Assembly (NCBI RefSeq): GCF_012927125.1 | Contig: NZ_JABBFZ010000004.1 | Span: forward strand, 362,477 to 426,476 | Direction of reading: 5' to 3' | Source: Paraburkholderia antibiotica | Lineage (GTDB): Bacteria; Pseudomonadota; Gammaproteobacteria; Burkholderiales; Burkholderiaceae | DNA length: 64,000 bases | Part shown: in pieces, positions 51,356 through 60,818 of the stretch | How the letters are laid out: each line of letters opens with the position of its first letter | Position numbering within the stretch: position 1 is the first letter of the stretch | The notes under the pieces: generated by a model | What the model was told of the DNA's origin: nothing | Seen by the model: the letters and a program-made list of their open reading frames with translations, nothing else | The model's database searches: none | Position numbers and translations under genes: made by a program

Positions 51356-53010
51356 ATGACAGCAAAGTCGAGAGTTTACAGCTATTTGCGCTTCAGCGAC
51401 CCGAAACAAGCGACCGGAACGTCCATTGACCGCCAGACCGAATACGCCAAACGGTGGGCGGCTGAGCACGACTTCGAACTAGACAGCACCCTGAGCATGC
51501 GCGACGAGGGCCTGAGTGCCTACCACCAAAGCACATCAAGCAAGGCGCGCTCGGCGTGTTCCTACGCGCCGTCGAGGACGGGAAGGTTCCAGCGGGCTCT
51601 GTTCTCGTTGTGGAGGGTCTAGACCGTCTGAGCCGGGCCGAACCGATTCTGGCACAGGGGCAGCTATCGTCAATCATCGGTGCTGGCATCCGCGTTATCA
51701 CGGCAAGCGACAACCGCGAGTACAGCCGGGACGTGTTGAAGAAAGACCCGATGGGCCTCGTTTACAGCCTTCTTACGATGATCCGGGCGCATGAGGAGTC
51801 GGACACCAAGAGCAAGCGAGTCAAGGCGGCGATCCGACGGCAGTGTCAAGCGTGGATTGCAGGCACCTGGCGCGGCGTCGTTCGGAACGGAAAGGACCCG
51901 CACTGGACACGCTTCGTGGACGGCCGTTTCGAACTGTCGCCCGAACGCGCGACGGCGATTCGCCTCATGATCGACATGTTCAGGCAGGGCCATGGCGCAG
52001 TCAGGACGGTGCGCGAGCTAACCGAGCGTGGTCTGACCATGAGCAACACGGGGAATCTCACGACACAGCTTTACAAAATCATTCGCAACCGTGCCCTGAT
52101 CGGAGAAAAGACGCTTGAAGTTGACGGCGAACAGTTTCGTCTTGAAGGGTACTACCCGGCCCTCCTGTCGCCCGAAGAATTCTCCGAATTGCAATATGTC
52201 GCCGATCAGCGCGGGCAGCGGAAAGGCAAAGGCGAGATTCCCAGTATTGTCACCGGGCTCGGAATTACCCGCTGTGGATATTGCGGGACTGCGGTGGTCG
52301 GACAGAATTTGATGGGCCGGAAGCGGCAGGAAGACGGACGCCCGCAGGATGGTCACAGGCGGCTGATTTGCGTCGGATACAGCCACAACGAAGGATGCTC
52401 GGTCGGCGGAAGCTGTAGCGTCGCGCCCATCGAGCGGGCACTCATGGGTTATTGTTCAGACCAAATGAACCTTACGCGCTTGGTCGAGGGGGATAGCGGA
52501 TCGGCTGTACGTGCCGCACGTCTTGCGCAAGCCCGGACAAGGGTGGCCGAAACCGAGCGCCAGATCGAGAGGATAACGGACGCCCTGCTGTTGGAGTCAG
52601 GAGCCGCGCCGGCCGCGTTTGCTCGTCGGGCACGCGAGCTAGAGGAGCGCCTGAAGGGCGAGCGGCGCGAGGTCGATCACCTGGAGCATGACCTGGCTGT
52701 GTCGAGTGCGGCGACGCCCGCCGTCGCGCAGGCTTGGGCGGAACTCGTTGAGGGCGTGGAGTCGCTGGATTACGACGCAAGAATGAAGGCCCGACAACTC
52801 GTTGCGGACACGTTCAGCAAGATCGTCGTCTATCACCGTGGCTTCATACCATCTGAAGAGGACGGCAGGAGCATCGGCATTCTGTTCGTTTCGAAACACG
52901 GCAACACGCGCATCCTTCGCGTAGACCGCCGCACTGGCGAATGGCAGGCGTCCGAAGACATCGACGCGCCGGGCGCACTGCCCGTCCCTGACGCAGAGCC
53001 ACCGCACTAA
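51356..53010 (+). pseudogene. Large serine recombinase (integrase), broken by a one-base frameshift
   Basis: The first frame (from [18 protein letters not shown]) encodes the resolvase N-terminal part with the catalytic Ser in YLRFSDPKQ and the GTSIDRQ motif, up to YHQ near 51529. The family sequence then continues in the next frame: KHIKQGALGVFLRAVEDGK, GLDRLSRAEP and the recombinase domain, a zinc-ribbon (CGYCGTAVV...CSVGG), a coiled coil and a C-terminal tail ending at 53010. A run of three A at 51528-51530 where four would restore the frame explains the break. Joined, it would be ~550 residues, normal for phage/ICE integrases. Confidence 0.85.
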
Positions 53011-53078
53011 GCGAGATAGCACCAAGATCGTTCGCGACGCCGCACGGTTTCGTGGAACCCTGATGAGAGACCACCACA

Positions 53079-53471
53079 ATGAACACTCCTCGCCGCCCTT
53101 CCCTGTTAGGCGACGCCGAGATTGAGCAGACCGTGCGCGAGTTCGCCGCGCGCGTCCTCTTCCTGCGGGCCGCGTGGCACGCCGGCAAGCCGGGCGCAGA
53201 GAACCCTCTCGAAGCCATTGAGCGCGATGCGCGGGCACTGAGCAACGCGCTCAAGCTCACGCCGTATGGCTCGGCGTACTGGAGCGTGCTGCTCCCCGAC
53301 GAAACGAAGCACACGGGTGACCCTGGCGCCGGGCTCGGGTTATGGGTCGCCGGGCAGGTCATCGCAATGATGCAGGCGATAGAGGGCGGCGAGTCGGAAG
53401 CGACGATCAAGTCCAAACTCGAAACCATGCTGGCCGACGTTGTCGCGCGGCTCACGGGCAGGAAGTACTGA
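53079..53471 (+). CDS. Small protein of unknown function
   Basis: 130 residues, mostly helical, no signal peptide or membrane segment (MNTPRRPSLLGDAEIEQTVR...). A GAGAG motif lies nine bases upstream. It follows the recombinase gene by 68 bases and is presumably island cargo or an accessory of the recombinase. No family is recognised. Confidence 0.55.
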   Translation: MNTPRRPSLLGDAEIEQTVREFAARVLFLRAAWHAGKPGAENPLEAIERDARALSNALKLTPYGSAYWSVLLPDETKHTGDPGAGLGLWVAGQVIAMMQAIEGGESEATIKSKLETMLADVVARLTGRKY

Positions 53472-53611
53472 TGGTCAGCGAGGCAGGTCGTCAACGGGCT
53501 CACAGGCCTTCGGCAATCCCCTCGGCGGGCCGGTGCCGGCCACAACCGGCCAATCGACATAAGCTCGCACATAGTTGACAATTCAGCGACGACCACGAGA
53601 ATCTCTCCGCG

Positions 53612-54361
53612 ATGTCCAATATTGAAGACGCACTTTATGCTGACCCGAGACTGGTAGGTATTTACGATCTGTTGAATTCGGGCGATTCGGATTTTAAGTT
53701 TTATCTGGATCGCCTCGGCAAGGAGAACCGAAGGGTTTTAGACTTGGGTTGTGGCACTGGAACATTCGCGCTCCGGCTTGCAGCCATTGGTCACGCGGTA
53801 GTCGCCGTCGACCCTTCCCCAATGATGGTCAATTACGCCAAGCATCGACCGGGTTCCGGCTCAATCGAATGGATTGTAGGAGACGCGCTCAGTCCTCGTA
53901 TCCGGAAGCCGTTCGAAGTCGCCACGATGACAGGCCATGCGTTTCAGTGTCTTTTAGTCGATAACGAGATGCGTGCAACTTTGCGGGCGGTGTACGCGGC
54001 TCTCGGGGCAGGCGGCCGATTTATGTTCGAGACACGCAACCCGACCGTACAGCCGTGGACCACGTGGAACCCGGTATGCTCAGCCCGCTCAATTCAGTCG
54101 GAGCAATACGGCCCCGTTGACGTCTTCCACCAATGCAACGCCGTCGCTGAGCCGCTCGTAGAGTTCGAGACACATTACGTCTTTCGCCGTGACAATACGA
54201 GGCTACTCAGCAGGAGTAAATTGCGTTTCATGTCTGCCGGCGAACTGGCGACTGAACTCAATGCGGCGGGGTTCCGTGATATCGAATGGTTTGGCGATTG
54301 GACCGGCACCCCGTTTCACGAAACTTCAAGCGCCGAAATCATTGCGATATGCCACGCGTGA
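53612..54361 (+). CDS. SAM-dependent methyltransferase
   Basis: 249 residues. Class I methyltransferase motif I is VLDLGCGTGTFALRL (~44-58), then VAVDPSPMMV (motif II) and GDALSP (motif III). Substrate is unknown. Island context (next to a recombinase and an efflux pump) could suit drug modification or small-molecule methylation but nothing in the sequence decides it. Codon use is less GC-biased than the core. Confidence 0.88.
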   Translation: MSNIEDALYADPRLVGIYDLLNSGDSDFKFYLDRLGKENRRVLDLGCGTGTFALRLAAIGHAVVAVDPSPMMVNYAKHRPGSGSIEWIVGDALSPRIRKPFEVATMTGHAFQCLLVDNEMRATLRAVYAALGAGGRFMFETRNPTVQPWTTWNPVCSARSIQSEQYGPVDVFHQCNAVAEPLVEFETHYVFRRDNTRLLSRSKLRFMSAGELATELNAAGFRDIEWFGDWTGTPFHETSSAEIIAICHA

Positions 54362-54819
54362 ATCACTGACGGCTCCGTTCGATGCGGGGACGGCTCGATC
54401 TGCCAAATGAATGTCCGCTAATGCGCGTCTCCACCGTCCCTTGTGGGTCGTGTGCGGAAGCTCGCGAGGCCACCCGATTCATCCACATCGGCTGAAGTGG
54501 CCTTCCGGGTTCGGCCAGGAAGCGCCGCTCGAGGGAGCCCCAGATGCGACGTTCAAGTGACGGCTTTGGCTAAACCGCCGGCCACTCGCGAACCGTGGAT
54601 GAAGCGCCCCAATCGCAACCAGTCTCCTGGAGAGGTCTTTCCAAGAAGAAGGACCTTCGACGCCGGCTGGTTACCGATTCGAGAACGGCTAACCGGTGAG
54701 AGTGGGGGCCGACCGTCAGGACGAGCTTGCTAGCCTGTCCGCGACACCGGACCTGACGATTCGTCCACGTCGCGAAAGAACGCGGTTTCAATTCCAGCCG
54801 GTTGCGTCGATGACTTGCA
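54362..54819. other. 458-base gap without a supported gene
   Basis: Reading both strands I find no ORF with family resemblance, no RNA gene and no clear terminator. Short frames present are not codon-like. Confidence 0.5.
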
Positions 54820-56430
54820 TCAGTGGTCGTCGCGCGCGAGTTCGACTACTGGCGACACAACGTCCGCCGTCGGCATGGACGGGAGGACATGACTGTCGCC
54901 TGCATCCGCGCCGAACTGTGGGTCTTGCACGCGGACGCGGCTGAGGAACGCGAATGCCGCGAGCGCGCATAGAAGGGTAACGACCGTGAGCCCGTCGAGC
55001 AGGCGGCCAAACGCTGCATGGTAGCTGGCCTGCAGTGTCGCGTGCGCGACGTCCGGTAGCCGCGCTGCGGCGTGCGCGAGGTCACCCGTCGCCAGCAGCG
55101 CGGCGGCCTCGGCGACGGCCGCCGGTTCGGCGTGCGGGACCGCCACGCGCAGGCGCCCTTGCGCGAGCGCCGCGAGCATCGCGCCCACTACCGCGAGCGC
55201 GATGCCCTCGCCCGCGACACGCGTCGTGCTGAAGATGCCCGTCGCCATTCCCGCGCGCGATTTTGGCACGACGCTCACCGACAGGCCGTCCATCAGCCCC
55301 CACGGCATCCCCGCGCCAATGCCGATTGCGAGCATCGGCGCGATCGCGTTTGCCCCCGCACCGGTGCGCAACGCTCCGGAGAGCGCGTACAGGCCCACTG
55401 CGGCGATCATCAGTCCGATCCCGGAGATCGCGCCCGCCGACATCCAGCGCGTGAGCGTCGCTGCGACGGACGGCACCACCAGCATCGGCGCCGACAGCGC
55501 CAGCATCAGCCAGCCCGCGTGAACCTCGTCGTAGCCGTCGACGCCGATGAAGCGCAGCGGCAACACGACGAGCAACACGATGTAGCAGTAGCAGGTCGCG
55601 ATCGGCAGCACCTGGACGCCGACGAAGCGTGGATAGCGGAACAGCGACAGATCCAGCATCGGCCGCGCGACGCGACTCTCGACGATGATGAACGTGACGG
55701 CGAACGCGATGCTCGCGGCAAGCGGCCCGACCACCGCCGCCGCGCTCCAGCCGCGGGAAGGCGCCTCAATGACGCCCCACGTGAAGCAGGTAAGCGCGGC
55801 CGTGAAGGTTACGGTGCCACCCCAGTCGAGCTCACGCGCGTGCGGATCGCGCGACTCGCGCATCCGCGGCACGCCGAATCCGAGCGACAGCGCGCCCGCA
55901 ATTGCACCGGCCGCAAAAATCGCGCGCCAGTCAAACTGCGCGATCAGCCAGCCGGCTAGCACCGGGCCGAATGCCAAACCAATTCCAAACGTCGTGCCGA
56001 GCGCACTAAACGCGCGGGTTCGCGCGTGGCCGTCGAATTCCTGAGCAAGTGCGGCAGTGCCGCCCGCCAGTGCCGCAGCGGCCGCCACGCCCTGTACGGC
56101 CCGCAACAGATCGACGACCACGATCGACGGCGCGAAGCCGAGCGCGAGCGAGGTCAGCGTGAAACCTGCGACGCCACACGCGAACACCCGCTTGCGCCCG
56201 AACCGGTCCGCGAGCGTGCCCGCGGCCATCAGCAGGCTGCCGAACGCGAGCATGAATGCGTTTGTGACCCAGTTCATCGCGACGGGGCCGCCGCCAAGAT
56301 TGCGGCCGATCGACGGCGTCGCGACTGCGCCTCCAGAGAACGCGAGCGGCAACGCGAGCGCGGCCATGCAGACCGCAGCCAGCACGACGAGCCGTCTTGT
56401 CGAGTCGGGAGAATTCGTAGAGACCATCAT
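54820..56430 (-). CDS. MFS transporter, DHA2-type drug exporter
   Basis: 536 residues with 14 predicted membrane helices; motif A is GTLADRFGRKRVFACG (~70-85), and LLRAVQGVAAAAALAGGTA and the C-terminal GIFSTTRVAGEGIALAVVG fit the 14-helix EmrB/QacA class. It is a probable proton-driven exporter of amphipathic drugs. A LysR gene starts 146 bases away in the opposite direction and likely regulates it. Contains mature full-length sequence; no EmrA-type partner is encoded nearby. Confidence 0.9.
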   Translation of the reverse strand: MMVSTNSPDSTRRLVVLAAVCMAALALPLAFSGGAVATPSIGRNLGGGPVAMNWVTNAFMLAFGSLLMAAGTLADRFGRKRVFACGVAGFTLTSLALGFAPSIVVVDLLRAVQGVAAAAALAGGTAALAQEFDGHARTRAFSALGTTFGIGLAFGPVLAGWLIAQFDWRAIFAAGAIAGALSLGFGVPRMRESRDPHARELDWGGTVTFTAALTCFTWGVIEAPSRGWSAAAVVGPLAASIAFAVTFIIVESRVARPMLDLSLFRYPRFVGVQVLPIATCYCYIVLLVVLPLRFIGVDGYDEVHAGWLMLALSAPMLVVPSVAATLTRWMSAGAISGIGLMIAAVGLYALSGALRTGAGANAIAPMLAIGIGAGMPWGLMDGLSVSVVPKSRAGMATGIFSTTRVAGEGIALAVVGAMLAALAQGRLRVAVPHAEPAAVAEAAALLATGDLAHAAARLPDVAHATLQASYHAAFGRLLDGLTVVTLLCALAAFAFLSRVRVQDPQFGADAGDSHVLPSMPTADVVSPVVELARDDH

Positions 56431-56575
56431 CGCTCCTGGTGAAATATCGATGCCTAACGCATCCGGTCGAGCGACAAAGGATATTCCCGATTCAATGTGC
56501 TAAAAACGAGGTGCAGGTCCACACATAGCGGAGTTAACTTCCGCAATTAACCGAATCAGCGAGGGTCGAACTGGC

Positions 56576-57466
56576 ATGGACAACCTGAATGGCATTGTCG
56601 CGTTCGTGCGCACCGCAGAGACGCTCAGCTTCGTGGCGGCGGGCCGAAAGCTCGGCATCTCGGCGTCGGCGGTCGGCAAGACGATCGCGAAGCTCGAGCG
56701 TGCGCTCGGCGTGCGGCTCTTCCACCGGACCACGCGCCGAGTGACGCTGACCGAAGAAGGCCGACATTTCCACGAGCGCTGTCATTGGATTCTCGAAGAG
56801 TTGCGCGACGCGGAGTCAATGCTGTCGAAGGCAGCGCAGTCGCCGCGTGGCCGGCTACGCGTCAGTCTGCCCGTGATTGGCTATCGCTTCCTGATGCCGG
56901 TGCTGCCTGCGTTCTGCGCGCGCTATCCGGACGTCGAGCTCGATCTCGATTTCAATGACCGGCTTGTCGATGTTGTCGATGGAGGTTTCGATGCAGTGAT
57001 CCGCAGCGGTGCTCTCACCGATTCGAGCCTGACGTCGCGTCGGCTCGGGCCCTTCCGGTTCGTGCTGTGCGCGTCGCCCGGCTACGCTGCGAGCGCCGGC
57101 CTGCCGCGCACACTCGACGAACTCGAGGGGCACGGTTGCGTGCGTTATCGGTTCCCAACCACTGGCAAGCTGCAGCCGTGGCCGCTCGCGGCAGACGGCA
57201 GCGAACCGCGGAATCTGCGCACGGTAATGACCTGCAACAACATGGAGGCGTTGCGAGGCGCGGTTATCGCTGGTTTCGGGATCGGCTTCATGCCGGACTT
57301 CCTCGCGCGCGACGCTCTCGCGAGCGGCGCGCTCACCACGGTGCTGGACGATCACCCGATCGCGGCCGGTCAGTTTTCGATCCTCTGGCCGTCGAGCCGA
57401 CAACTATTGCCCAAGCTGCGAGTGTTCGTCGACTTCATGTGTGCACACGTCTTTCCCGCGCAGTGA
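56576..57466 (+). CDS. LysR-family transcriptional regulator
   Basis: 296 residues. N-terminal winged HTH (LSFVAAGRKLGISASAVGKTIAKLERALGVRLFHRTTRRVTLTEEG) and a substrate-binding-like effector domain (~90-290), CrgA-like. Divergent from the MFS exporter gene, so it probably controls it. Effector unknown. Confidence 0.92.
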   Translation: MDNLNGIVAFVRTAETLSFVAAGRKLGISASAVGKTIAKLERALGVRLFHRTTRRVTLTEEGRHFHERCHWILEELRDAESMLSKAAQSPRGRLRVSLPVIGYRFLMPVLPAFCARYPDVELDLDFNDRLVDVVDGGFDAVIRSGALTDSSLTSRRLGPFRFVLCASPGYAASAGLPRTLDELEGHGCVRYRFPTTGKLQPWPLAADGSEPRNLRTVMTCNNMEALRGAVIAGFGIGFMPDFLARDALASGALTTVLDDHPIAAGQFSILWPSSRQLLPKLRVFVDFMCAHVFPAQ

Positions 57467-57837
57467 AATCCGCTCGGGCGAAGAAGGGCAACCCCATTCC
57501 GTCAAGGAAGTGAAGTAGTACAACAGCTCTTGTACTTTCAACCCGATGCGCCAGCGGCGGTTGAACTCCAAAAGCGGTCGTCGCGGTGAGCCGAGTCCGA
57601 ACGGCGGTTCAGGGTCGATCAGAACCGGTGGTCGTCGGGCTCAGTTCGGCCGCCACGAACGGTCATTGGGCCGACACGCCCAGATTGACGACAATCGCCA
57701 ACGAACCAATACGCATTTCTTAATAGTCAAATATCGTTATTTATTAAAAAAAATCACTCTCGATATAAAAAGCACCGTGATATGTTTTACTTTCGTAACG
57801 AAGAATTTTATCTTCGGAGAAGAAACGGAGAGAGATA
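57467..57837. promoter_or_regulatory. 371-base AT-rich leader before the glycoside hydrolase gene
   Basis: The last ~140 bases are strikingly AT-rich (57700-57830: runs such as atttattaaaaaaaatcac) compared with the ~60-65% GC around them. No ORF is supported. It must hold the hydrolase promoter and ends in a GGAGAGA SD. I cannot assign precise -35/-10 boxes with confidence. Confidence 0.4.
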
Positions 57838-59463
57838 ATGATTGTAGATACGATAGGACTCCTGTTAAATCAGATAAGATTTATCCGGACGAGAAGTCGG
57901 TTCAATCGATTGAATTCAGCAGGATCCAGGTTCGGCTGGAGTGTGCTCATTATGGCGCTGTTCGGGTGCCAGGCTGCGATCGGCCAGACCAATACACCCG
58001 TGACAGGTATTAACCTGGGCAGCGAAATCAACGACATCCTCAACCAGAATCCCAACAACCCAACCCAGGCTATCAACAACTACATGGCCGCCGTCGCGGC
58101 GACGAACGTCCGCTGGGTTCGAATCGGCATCGACTGGGCGCAAACTCAACCCTCGCAAACGACGATCAACTCCAGCGATCCTAATCCAGGCACAAGCAGC
58201 GGATTGACGTGGGGAGTGGCGGACACGCTCATTCGTGCCGCCCGTAACAACGGCTTACGGGTGCTGGGCCTGATTACACTAACCCCTCCGTGGGCAGTGA
58301 GCTCAGAGTGCTCGAGCAGCTATCAGCAGGCGAACGGGGTTTCATCCTGGCTGTGCGCGCCGGATCCCGCGCTCTATACCAGTTTCGCTCGGGCCGCTGC
58401 CAAACATTACAGCAGCGATAGCTATGGCGGTGAGGTCGACGCGTGGGAGATCTGGAACGAGCCCAACTGCGGCATTGATTTCAAGCCTCACGATCCCGCT
58501 CTCTACACGACGATCCTGAAGAGCGTCTATCCGGCGATCAAGCAGGCAAATCCTCGCGCCTATGTATATGCCGGCGGTAGTTCAGGCTGTACCACGTATC
58601 CGAATAATACAAGCGGCGCGTTGCCGTCGAACGGTATCGCAGGGCTCGTTAATTCGACCAATTCCAGCTTCCCGGCGCCTACGCAATGGGACCCGCGCGA
58701 CTGGCTGGCGGTGATGTACGCGGACGGTGCCCAAGGGTACTTTGATGCACTTGCCCACCACCCCTACTGTTATGGCGACGACTGGCAGTCAGCGTCAGAC
58801 CAGTGCCCGAGCGCGACGCTCAATTCGACGTTCCCGCAATACTCGAATCCGTTCAACATGATGTGGCATACCTTTTCATCTCCCTCGTATGGCTGGCCGT
58901 CCAGCAGCGGGAATACATTCTCGAGCTACACGGGCACGAGCCTGCGCGACCAGATGAGTGCGCACGGCGATGGAGCGAAGACGATCGCCCTCACGGAGTT
59001 TGGCGTGCCGACCACCGGCTCGGATGGCGCGACAAATTTCACGGGGCAATTGGGCGGTTCTTCGACGCAGTACACGAACGCCAATTTCCAAACCTTGCAG
59101 AATGCGCCGTACTACACACAGGCCAATCAGGCACGCGAATATAGCGCTCTGATGGCCTGGATCGGGCAGCAAACGAAGGGGGCGTACGGTCCGGTGTATG
59201 CATACTCTTATTCGGATCAGGCGCTGTCCTTGCCCGGCAGCACGAATATCTACGAACCGTACTTCGGCATTATGACGCTCGGTTCGACGACCGGATCGAC
59301 GGGCACCCCGGGTGCGGCGAAGATCGAAGGCACCTCTCAGGCGGCATCGAGTCAGTACTACCCCGCGTGGCCTAATTTCGGTGCAAGTGCAGCGGCTGCC
59401 GCTGCCGGCACAGGCGGATACGCACCGATCGGTCCGGGCTGGTTCAACGCGCAGGGGAACTAA
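57838..59463 (+). CDS. Secreted glycoside hydrolase, (alpha/beta)8-barrel (GH39/GH5-like)
   Basis: 541 residues. An unusually long basic N-region (first ~30 residues) precedes a hydrophobic stretch (WSVLIMALFGCQAAIGQ); Cys44 in LFGC could be a lipobox, otherwise cleavage is near IGQ. The catalytic domain shows the acid/base motif WEIWNEPN (Glu208) and a nucleophile candidate in IALTEFGVP (Glu387), as in clan GH-A enzymes. Relatives include exopolysaccharide hydrolases of the PslG kind, so the substrate is likely an extracellular or cell-wall polysaccharide. Ser/Thr/Asn-rich content and an AT-rich leader suggest horizontal acquisition. Confidence 0.78.
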   Translation: MIVDTIGLLLNQIRFIRTRSRFNRLNSAGSRFGWSVLIMALFGCQAAIGQTNTPVTGINLGSEINDILNQNPNNPTQAINNYMAAVAATNVRWVRIGIDWAQTQPSQTTINSSDPNPGTSSGLTWGVADTLIRAARNNGLRVLGLITLTPPWAVSSECSSSYQQANGVSSWLCAPDPALYTSFARAAAKHYSSDSYGGEVDAWEIWNEPNCGIDFKPHDPALYTTILKSVYPAIKQANPRAYVYAGGSSGCTTYPNNTSGALPSNGIAGLVNSTNSSFPAPTQWDPRDWLAVMYADGAQGYFDALAHHPYCYGDDWQSASDQCPSATLNSTFPQYSNPFNMMWHTFSSPSYGWPSSSGNTFSSYTGTSLRDQMSAHGDGAKTIALTEFGVPTTGSDGATNFTGQLGGSSTQYTNANFQTLQNAPYYTQANQAREYSALMAWIGQQTKGAYGPVYAYSYSDQALSLPGSTNIYEPYFGIMTLGSTTGSTGTPGAAKIEGTSQAASSQYYPAWPNFGASAAAAAAGTGGYAPIGPGWFNAQGN

Positions 59464-59748
59464 CTGCAGCGATGGGCATTCATGTTCATCAGTTTGAGCC
59501 GTGCGTTACACGACGAATTCCAGCAGCGCACGGCTCGCCCAAATCATGCCAGCATACCAAACGTTCACGACTCCCATTTGCCCAGGAGCAAGCCTCCAGA
59601 GTGTCTTCGCGAAGCCAGAATCTCACTTTCAGAGGCGACGGAAGGAGTCTGCGCTGATGAAATAACTTGAGTTGGCTTCGGATTCGAGCGAAGCGACTTT
59701 CAATATATGAACGGCCGCTATCCGGCAACCCGGTCGTCCGTTCAGGGT

Positions 59749-59890
59749 CGAGGTTGTGTGAAAACGCAAAAGTACTCGGTTTTCGGGTGTCGCTTTACCC
59801 TTCCCAAGTCACTGCCAAGCCAATACAGCGCGATCTGGAGGGCCGATTTTTTGGAGAACCTCATTCAGCACGCGTTTTCACACAACCTCG
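59749..59890. mobile_element. 142-bp inverted-repeat element (MITE-like), copy 1
   Basis: Perfect 19-bp terminal inverted repeats, cgaggttgtgtgaaaacgc (59749-59767) and its complement (59872-59890). The interior shares gcaaaagtactcggttttc, gtcgctt and cagcgcgatctggaggg with a second copy at 59959-60106. It has no transposase. Small ORFs through it encode the recurring pseudo-peptide VKTQKYSVF, which is an artefact. Confidence 0.75.
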
Positions 59891-59958
59891 GTCGCGTGCC
59901 GCCGACCGCAGCCGTGCGAGGCTCGGGCCGTGCATGCTGATTGCATGAGGCGGCACAC

Positions 59959-60106
59959 GGCCGAGGCCGTGTGAAAACGCAAAAGTACTCGGTTTTCAGG
60001 GGTCGCTTTCCCCCTCCCGGCGCACCGCCAAGCCAACACAGCGCGATCTGGAGGGTCGTCTTTCTCGAACTCCGCGCTCAGCCTGCGTTTTCACACGGCC
60101 TCGGCC
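59959..60106. mobile_element. 148-bp inverted-repeat element (MITE-like), copy 2
   Basis: Perfect 22-bp terminal inverted repeats beginning ggccgaggccgtgtgaaaac (59959-59980 with 60085-60106), related to copy 1 but with ccgag-gcc instead of ttgtg. The two copies lie 68 bases apart in the same orientation and have diverged in the interior. Their ends fit a DNA transposon, but no transposase or target duplication is visible here. Confidence 0.75.
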
Positions 60107-60201
60107 AAGAGGAGACATTCGACACGGTCGCCTAAATGGTCGAGAATCAAGCGCCAGATCGTGGCTATCACGCGGAATCCGTTTCCATCACTGAGGCAAC
60201 T

Positions 60202-60639
60202 ATGACCATTTCTATTAGCCCGGTCTCCGACGTCACACCTGAGTTGGTTGAAGCAATGAAACGCCTGCTTCCCGAGTTGTCGTCTGCGTCGCCCCCCTCT
60301 GCCAAAGAGCTTTGCGAGATAGTTGCGTCACCCGCAACTGTTTTATTTGTCGCCCGGTCTGACGTTCAAGCCATAGTCGGCGTTCTTACATTCGTGTCTT
60401 TTCGTCTGCCGACAGGGATGCGCACGTGGATCGAGGATGTGATCGTTGATTCCAACGCTCGGGGTCTCGGCGTGGGGGCGGCTCTTTGCCAAACGGCTAT
60501 CCGATACGCATCAGAACTGGGAGCAGTGAGTATTGACCTGACCTCACGACCATCACGGATCGCCGCGAATCAGCTCTATCAAAAACTCGGGTTTCAGCGA
60601 AGAGAGACCAATGTTTATCGGTACACGGTAGCGCCCTGA
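60202..60639 (+). CDS. GNAT-family acetyltransferase
   Basis: 145 residues from MTISISPVSD. The acetyl-CoA binding loop is DSNARGLGVGAALCQTAIRYA (~90-110) and the C-terminal QLYQKLGFQRRETNVYRY completes the fold. Substrate unknown. The frame extends upstream over the end of the MITE region; the ATG at 60202 gives the normal N-terminus. Slightly lower GC than the core. Confidence 0.85.
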   Translation: MTISISPVSDVTPELVEAMKRLLPELSSASPPSAKELCEIVASPATVLFVARSDVQAIVGVLTFVSFRLPTGMRTWIEDVIVDSNARGLGVGAALCQTAIRYASELGAVSIDLTSRPSRIAANQLYQKLGFQRRETNVYRYTVAP

Positions 60640-60723
60640 AGGTCTGCTTCAGAGAAACGCGAACGGCCGTGACGGGTCGCCAGGGGCCCGACGATCGTGC
60701 GGACTCAGTCGAGACGGGTAGGC

Positions 60724-60750
60724 AAAAAAATGCCCCGGGCGAACCGGGGC
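60724..60750 (-). terminator. Intrinsic terminator after the phage lysozyme-like gene
   Basis: gccccgg / ccggggc (60732-60738 with 60744-60750), with A7 on the left giving a U-run on the minus strand, lies 70 bases beyond the stop at 60819. Confidence 0.75.
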
Positions 60751-60818
60751 GAATGGTTTTTTGGACTTTACGCGGACGAAACCGCCATTTAAGGGTGGCG
60801 TCACGAACTTTACGGCGA

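Noticed and set aside
51528..51530. Programmed translational frameshift in the recombinase
   Set aside because: The A-run is only three bases and no standard slippery heptamer or stem-loop is seen, so decay or a sequencing error is simpler.
51335..51622. The 95-codon first half of the recombinase as a stand-alone resolvase
   Set aside because: It has only the start of the catalytic domain and its last ~30 codons are out of frame with family homology.
59707..60135. Two small ORFs sharing the peptide VKTQKYSVF
   Set aside because: Both are translations of the two inverted-repeat elements; the shared peptide follows from the repeated DNA, not from a gene.
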